Positions 8,022 to 11,157 of a DNA stretch of 11,157 nt are shown piece after piece. The notes below the pieces were generated by a model. It did no database searches. It was not told the origin of the DNA and saw only the letters and a program-made list of their open reading frames with translations. Numbering within the stretch: position 1 is the stretch's first letter; each line of letters opens with the position of its first letter. A program made the position numbers and the translations under genes. Source of the DNA: an uncultured Kiritimatiellota bacterium (lineage in GTDB: Bacteria; Verrucomicrobiota; Kiritimatiellia; RFP12; UBA1067); assembly GCA_934667295.1 (NCBI GenBank), contig CAKULR010000040.1:1-11157 (forward strand). Direction: 5' to 3'.

Positions 8022-9754
8022 GGGCATTCCTTTTTCGGATTGTAGCAGACGAAACCGAGGCACACGGCGAAGAGGACCGCGAGGGGCAGGTCGCCGAAGC
8101 GGGTGTAGGGCGTCAGGGCGGGCGACGCGACCACGGGGACGGACTCGACCATCGTGCCGGCGGCGTCCACCAGCGGACGCCCCTCGCCGTCCTCCAGCCA
8201 CCGCGTCCGCCCGGACGGGTAGATGATCCCCGTCACGCCCGAATTCCCCACCCGCACGACGGGCAGCCCCGTCTCGATCGCCCGCAGGACCGCCTGCCAG
8301 GCGTGCTGCACCGGCTCCTGCGAATGCGAGAACCAGCTGTCGTTCGTGATGAGTACGATCGCCTGCGCCCCCAGGCGGGCTGCCTTGCGCGCCAGGACCG
8401 GATCCGTGTCCTCATAGCAGATGAGCGGCGCCACGGCGACCGTCGCCCCCTCCTCCCGGTTGAGCCGCAGACGCAGCACCTTCGCCTCGCCCGGCCAGAT
8501 CGAGACCCCTACCGGCGACAGCCGCTGGAGCGGCGGAATCCACTTGTCGAAGGGGATGTACTCGCCGAACGGCACGAGGTGCTGCTTGCCGTAGACCTGC
8601 AGCTCCACGTTCGTCGCCGTGGGCGTGTAGAGCGCCGCCGCGTTCCAGACGCGGCGTACCTCCTTCTCCCCGTCCTGCACCCGGTACCACCAGTCGCCGC
8701 CCGCGAGCAGGGACGCCCCGCCCGTCTTCCGCGCGAAGAAGAGCGCCGCATGCCGCGCCCCGTCGCTGTCCAGGTGCCCGAACTCCGACATCGCGCTTTC
8801 CGCCCACACGACGAGGTCCGGACGCGCCGCCGACGCGACGGAGAGCAATCGGTCGAAGACCTCGTAGGGATCCTGCGCGCGGTCCCGCCGCGCGAAGATG
8901 CACGGCGCGTTCCGCTGGACGAGGGCGACGCGCAGCGCGTGTACGGACGACTCCTCGCGCAGGGCCCCCGCGCCATCGGACGAGAAGGCCGTCAGGGAAA
9001 GGTTGGAAAGCCCGAAGACAAGCAAGATGAGGCCGAGCGGAAACGCCGTCTCGCACATGCGTCCCCACCGGTTCCCGAACGTCAGCCGCCACACCTCCAG
9101 CCGTCCGCCACACGCCACTGCGGACACCCCATCCCCGTCTTCGCCGGCCCGTTGCGGACACATCTGCGCCCCAAGGCGGCAGACAAGCGTCGCGAAGACG
9201 CCGTTGAGGAGGACGACGAGCGCGCTCACGAGGTAGACGCCGCCCAGACGCGCCGGCGCCGCCAGCGACGGGATCTGCCCGAGGGCCGTCCCCAGGAAGT
9301 TCCACGCGAACCCCGTGAAGAGCCAGCTCCGCACCCACTCGATCCCCGCCCAGAGGACCGGTTCAACGAACAGGATCAGGAGAAGCTTGCAGACGGGAGA
9401 CATCGGACGCCGGGCGGAGGAGAGGCGGGACCAGGCGCGGGCGCCAAGCCAGCCGAAGAGCGCGAAGAAACCGGCGCAGAGCGCGGCCAGCCCGATCCAC
9501 CCCAGGACCACGAGCGGTAGCGGACCGTTGTTCTTCGAAATAGCCGGCATCCACGCAAGCGTCGCGAACCAGAAGAGGAAGCCCCCCAGGAACCAGGTCT
9601 GCGCCGCCCGTTTCGGCGAACCGAGACGCGGCACCACCAGAAGCGGCACGAGCGCGAACGCGAGCGCACACACCTCCCCCATCGGCGGATAGACCGCCCA
9701 CAGGAGAAGCGCCGACAACACGGCGGGAACGAAAACGTGAAGAATGTGTTTCAT
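8018..9754 (-). CDS. lnt: Apolipoprotein N-acyltransferase
   Basis: The protein has 578 residues, slightly longer than E. coli Lnt. It is an inner-membrane enzyme that N-acylates the diacylated Cys of lipoproteins, the last step of lipoprotein maturation. Residues 1-295 hold about seven membrane segments (for example FVPAVLSALLLWAVY, FLGGFLFWFATLAW, VLGWIGLAALCAGFFALFGW) with the family-like GFAWNFLGTALGQ. Residues about 295-540 are the periplasmic nitrilase-fold domain with the triad Glu319 (WAES), Lys390 (YGKQHLVPFGEYIP) and Cys446 (LICYED, with Tyr447 and Glu448), followed by LITNDSWF and a final membrane helix. The start at 9754 was preferred over an in-frame GTG at 9790 because GAGGTT precedes it and the membrane segment begins there. 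The stop overlaps the rhamnosidase-esterase start. The left-edge lipobox protein is a plausible substrate. Residues 205-230 form an unusually polar insertion between membrane segments. Confidence 0.95.
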   Translation of the reverse strand: MKHILHVFVPAVLSALLLWAVYPPMGEVCALAFALVPLLVVPRLGSPKRAAQTWFLGGFLFWFATLAWMPAISKNNGPLPLVVLGWIGLAALCAGFFALFGWLGARAWSRLSSARRPMSPVCKLLLILFVEPVLWAGIEWVRSWLFTGFAWNFLGTALGQIPSLAAPARLGGVYLVSALVVLLNGVFATLVCRLGAQMCPQRAGEDGDGVSAVACGGRLEVWRLTFGNRWGRMCETAFPLGLILLVFGLSNLSLTAFSSDGAGALREESSVHALRVALVQRNAPCIFARRDRAQDPYEVFDRLLSVASAARPDLVVWAESAMSEFGHLDSDGARHAALFFARKTGGASLLAGGDWWYRVQDGEKEVRRVWNAAALYTPTATNVELQVYGKQHLVPFGEYIPFDKWIPPLQRLSPVGVSIWPGEAKVLRLRLNREEGATVAVAPLICYEDTDPVLARKAARLGAQAIVLITNDSWFSHSQEPVQHAWQAVLRAIETGLPVVRVGNSGVTGIIYPSGRTRWLEDGEGRPLVDAAGTMVESVPVVASPALTPYTRFGDLPLAVLFAVCLGFVCYNPKKECP

Positions 9755-9772
9755 GCCTGTAACCTCGCAGAC

Positions 9773-9803
9773 AGTATAGCACACTCCCACGATGAGGTTT
9801 CAG
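9773..9803 (-). promoter_or_regulatory. Weak promoter candidate for lnt
   Basis: On the minus strand TATACT (9778-9773) preceded by a T/G-rich extended region (GTGTGC) matches the -10 of the tolB promoter. The only -35-like words, CTGAAA or TGAAAC, come from the 7-bp tandem repeat and give an 18-19 bp spacer. The predicted start near 9766 would leave a leader of about 12 nt, just enough for the GAGGTT ribosome site. The -10 box is good; the rest is uncertain. Confidence 0.35.
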
Positions 9804-9824
9804 GTTCCAGGTTTCAGGTTTTAG
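9797..9824. repeat. Four tandem copies of a 7-bp unit
   Basis: GTTTCAG, GTTCCAG, GTTTCAG and GTTTTAG follow one another without spacers. The array begins 43 bp upstream of the lnt start and runs into the presumed -35 region of its promoter. Copies differ by one base. Slippage or a binding-site array are both possible. Confidence 0.85.
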
Positions 9825-9841
9825 AGACGCGCTATATTATG

Positions 9842-10142
9842 AACACAGAGCCGCTTCGCGGGGCAAGGGGAGATCGCGGGAGAAGCGCTTCGCGCGTTCT
9901 GCGAACTCTTCTTGCGCCAGGCACATTCTTTCAACGCAAAGGGCGCAAAGGGGAGAGACGCCAAGATCGCAAAGACTGTTGCAGCCAAGCCGACAAAGGT
10001 CTTCGCGTGTCTTTGCGTCTCTCCCCTTTGCGTTCTTTGCGTTAAACCCAAACCACGCTGAAGGTGCGACAAAGCCGACAGACGTGCGCGGAGCGAACCT
10101 CCCCGTCGCCTCTCTTCGCCCGGCCGTAGGCCGCTCTGTGTT
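9842..10142. repeat. Nested inverted-repeat element (outer arms)
   Basis: The outer arms AACACAGAGC (9842-9851) and GCTCTGTGTT (10133-10142) are perfect 10-bp inverted repeats that enclose a second, longer inverted repeat. The interior has further short palindromes, such as the near-palindrome around 9881-9900 (AGAAGCGC...TTCT). No reading frame in the roughly 300 bp looks like a protein. The whole can fold as one long branched hairpin on either strand. Possible natures are a MITE or other non-autonomous element, a REP-like intergenic repeat, or a structured RNA. Repeats made of CACAGAG and CGCAAAG words occur between genes in various environmental bacterial genomes, as far as I recall; their function is not established. 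Confidence 0.7.
9930..10046. repeat. Inner long inverted repeat with CGCAAAG words
   Basis: The left arm (9930-9976) and right arm (9999-10046) are 47-48 bp and pair with few mismatches around a 22-nt loop. They contain a perfect 18-bp core, CGCAAAGGGGAGAGACGC at 9944-9961 against its reverse complement at 10015-10032. Within each arm the word CGCAAAG or a variant recurs every 9-20 bp, so the arms are also internally repetitive. A strong stem-loop would form if either strand is transcribed. Confidence 0.9.
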
Positions 10143-10309
10143 AAAAACCGCGCCCCCACCTCGACCAGACGACGATGCCGTTTCTTTCCACCATCAGCGG
10201 ACGAAGTTGGTCATCTGCCACGGCTCGCGTGCGGGGACGTCCGTCTTGAGGCTCTTCGCCCTCGGGCGGCAAGGCGCTTCAGGTTATCGGGACGTTCAGT
10301 CGGCATATC

Positions 10310-10546
10310 TCACGAACAGGCAACCGCCGGGCGACGCACAAACTGCCCGTAATCGCCATGAAGCAGCCCTTCAAAGGAAAGGTCCTCGTCAAGGTCAGGC
10401 CAGTGAAGCCCGTCCTCATCGACTTCAATGTTTTCAAGCTGTCCCTGTGTTGCCTGTTCAAGTCGCCAATTGCCGACAATCGGGAACGAGAAGTCGACAC
10501 CCTTCGGGAGCGAAAACAAAGACTCTGCCTGCGTTGTAATGCGCAA
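10310..10546 (-). CDS. DUF2442-like small protein, start uncertain
   Basis: The frame encodes about 78 residues from a TTG at 10546 and stays open to a stop at 10579-10577, with no ATG or GTG and no ribosome site. The middle and C-terminal parts match the DUF2442 pattern: a strand LFSLPKGVDFSFP, then WRLEQATQGQLENIEV, then the hallmark GLHWPDLDEDLSFEGLLHG. DUF2442 proteins are small, of unknown biochemical function, and commonly lie beside DUF4160 proteins in what has been proposed to be a toxin-antitoxin-like pair. No DUF4160 partner is visible on either side. The last ten residues (VRRPAVACS) run past the usual domain end. It may use the TTG start or be a decayed gene that lost its start. 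Base composition is intermediate between the GC-rich left side and the AT-richer right side. Confidence 0.55.
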   Translation of the reverse strand: MRITTQAESLFSLPKGVDFSFPIVGNWRLEQATQGQLENIEVDEDGLHWPDLDEDLSFEGLLHGDYGQFVRRPAVACS

Positions 10547-10688
10547 GCGGAAGTGAAATTTGATTAGCCAAAGTATTCATTTAGGCGGTGTTTGAGAGTT
10601 TCTTTAACTTTCTGTAGGATTTGTGCCTACGAATTTGATGGAGAATATTTCCCTTTGTTAGATATGCATTCTAAACGACTCTAAAGTG

Positions 10689-11081
10689 TCATGGAAGGGA
10701 CTGTATCTGTTTTTCGAGTTCCTTGATCCGCGAAGCCTTGATTACAAACGCGGTATTGTTTGGAATCATAGATTCAACAGGGAAGATGTTTTGATCGGGT
10801 GGTGGCAGTAGTACCCGCCCATTACTCCTTGCAAGACAGGCTGCATAATTCACCCCAAGCAACTTAAATCTTGACCCCATTACCATGGCTGCATTGTTAA
10901 ATCCTTCATGTTTCCAATACTTCCCTTCGTCAAAAAGAATGATAGGTGAACCGCTGGAACCGCCATAGTTCGGTATGTCAAGAACAAATTCGCGTCGTCC
11001 CTGGAAGTTCAGAGATGGATTCGTGGCGAATGTCCCTGTCCTAAATATAGGTTGGTGATTGAAATTATCCTTTAGGGCAGA
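10689..11081 (-). pseudogene. Trypsin-like serine peptidase, C-terminal half only
   Basis: Minus-strand codons from 11081 to the stop at 10689 give 130 residues with no usable start except an internal Met far inside the domain. The sequence reads like the second half of a trypsin-fold peptidase (Trypsin_2-like): ALKDNFNHQPIFRTGTFATN before the nucleophile strand, the nucleophile motif YGGSSGSPIIL, a following LLGVNYA strand, and a closing NTAFVIKASRIKELEKQI helix. The missing half would carry the catalytic His and Asp. The frame meets a stop immediately upstream (11095-11093), within sequence resembling the end of an insertion element, so the gene seems to have been cut by insertion at about 11081/11082. 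Composition is clearly AT-richer than the genes to the left, suggesting acquired DNA. A genuine gene continuing beyond the edge through a frameshift is the alternative. Confidence 0.65.
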
Positions 11082-11107
11082 TGTCCGGTTTTATGATAGG
11101 TTTACAC

Positions 11108-11132
11108 TTTCTTCTTGAAGCCTAAGAAGAAA
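11108..11132 (+). other. Perfect 9-bp hairpin upstream of the edge reading frame
   Basis: TTTCTTCTT (11108-11116) and AAGAAGAAA (11124-11132) pair perfectly around the loop GAAGCCT. The hairpin lies 10 bp before an ATG. Such leader hairpins in mobile elements can limit transposase translation from outside transcripts; that role here is inference. Confidence 0.6.
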
Positions 11133-11142
11133 GCGGGTAGCG

Positions 11143-11157
11143 ATGAAGGACAAAATA
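11143..11157 (+). CDS. Possible start of a reading frame (transposase?) cut by the window edge
   Basis: ATG at 11143 opens MKDKI and then the window ends. A GGGTAG stretch 3-8 bp upstream is a poor ribosome site. It is listed only because its position, 61 bp inside the putative insertion end and just past a hairpin, suits the first frame of an insertion sequence. Five codons cannot identify a product. Confidence 0.2.

Larger units (their letters stand above)
9755..10309. other. Intergenic region without a supported protein gene
   Basis: This 555-bp stretch separates lnt from the DUF2442-like frame. Apart from the 7-bp array and the nested inverted repeat, I see only a 29-codon minus-strand frame (10283-10194) ending in REPWQMTNFVR, which has no start codon and could be a gene-tail remnant. 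Open frames across the repeats have biased, Arg/Ser-rich translations and no plausible start sites. No RNA gene was recognised. Confidence 0.6.
11082..11157 (+). mobile_element. Putative left end of an insertion sequence (truncated by the window)
   Basis: At 11082 the peptidase coding pattern ends and TGTCCGGTTTTATGATAGG begins. A terminus starting with TG, a short leader and an ATG at 11143, 61 bp inside, fit IS3- or IS481-type elements, whose first frame starts close to the left end. The right end, the transposase body and the target duplication are outside the window, so family and even identity as an IS remain inference. Confidence 0.4.

Noticed and set aside
3774..8045. A 1423-codon stop-free frame on the plus strand, antisense to the rhamnosidase-esterase
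   Set aside because: Its translation is Arg/Ala/Val/Glu-rich without domain character, and it mirrors a minus-strand gene with clear signal peptide and catalytic motifs. Stop-free antisense frames are expected in GC-rich DNA with strong third-position bias.
8303..9520. A 405-codon plus-strand frame opposite lnt
   Set aside because: Arg/Pro-rich translation with no fold signals, whereas the minus strand encodes Lnt with its full catalytic triad.
8018..9790. Upstream GTG start for lnt at 9790
   Set aside because: It would add 12 residues before the first membrane segment, cover the -10 box, and lacks a ribosome site; the ATG at 9754 has GAGGTT upstream.
9797..10046. CRISPR array
   Set aside because: The tandem 7-bp copies have no spacers, and the longer repeats are inverted with no regular spacer pattern. 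No cas-like gene is present.
10194..10283. Short minus-strand frame ending in REPWQMTNFVR
   Set aside because: It is 29 codons with no start and a stop just upstream. It may be the tail of a lost gene, but this is too little to annotate as a gene.
9737..10539. Plus-strand frames of 102 and 186 codons across the repeat region
   Set aside because: They run through the inverted repeats and through the antisense of the DUF2442 frame; no ribosome site or protein family pattern is visible.
10614..10630. Small hairpin GTAGG...CCTAC between the DUF2442 frame and the peptidase
   Set aside because: A 5-bp stem without a T-run or other context is within chance expectation.

Overview
The window looks like a high-GC chromosome from a diderm (Gram-negative) bacterium that flanks a lower-GC accessory stretch at its right end. 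A TolB, an AsmA-like protein and a lipoprotein N-acyltransferase (Lnt) show the two-membrane envelope. A Tat-exported, lipobox-bearing isomerase/epimerase-like protein and a giant secreted rhamnosidase-esterase fit a carbohydrate-degrading member of the PVC group, perhaps Kiritimatiellae/Verrucomicrobiota. That assignment is inference from gene content and composition; no rRNA or other taxonomic marker is present.

Every well-supported gene lies on the minus strand, so transcription runs from high to low coordinates. In that order: lnt (9754-8018) overlaps by ATGA a 1435-residue secreted GH78-like alpha-L-rhamnosidase fused to an acetylxylan-esterase-like hydrolase (8021-3714). Next come tRNA-Leu(CAG) and tRNA-Glu(CTC), with a promoter whose -35 box covers the rhamnosidase stop codon. 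An AsmA-like membrane-anchored protein (3495-1525) starts 13 nt after the tRNA-Glu CCA end. Then tolB (1438-263) has its own promoter-like site, and a Tat/lipoprotein isomerase-epimerase-like gene begins at 224 and runs off the left edge.

The region 9755-10309 holds no convincing protein gene. It contains four tandem copies of a 7-bp unit just upstream of lnt, and a nested inverted-repeat element of about 300 bp built on CGCAAAG- and CACAGAG-type words. From about 10310 the composition falls: first a DUF2442-like reading frame without a good start codon, then the C-terminal half of a trypsin-like serine peptidase. That peptidase frame breaks at 11081/11082, where sequence that looks like the left end of an insertion sequence begins (TGTCCGG..., a hairpin, then an ATG 61 bp in). 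This right-hand 850 bp looks like a decayed, mobile-element-touched accessory segment.

Functionally, Lnt finishes acylation of lipoproteins, of which the left-edge protein would be one substrate. TolB and the AsmA-like protein act in envelope maintenance. The rhamnosidase-esterase would remove rhamnose and acyl groups from plant or algal polysaccharide outside the cytoplasm. I see no complete novel multi-gene defence or signalling system; the most unusual objects are the multidomain enzyme, the tRNA-to-AsmA arrangement, the nested repeat element and the disrupted peptidase.
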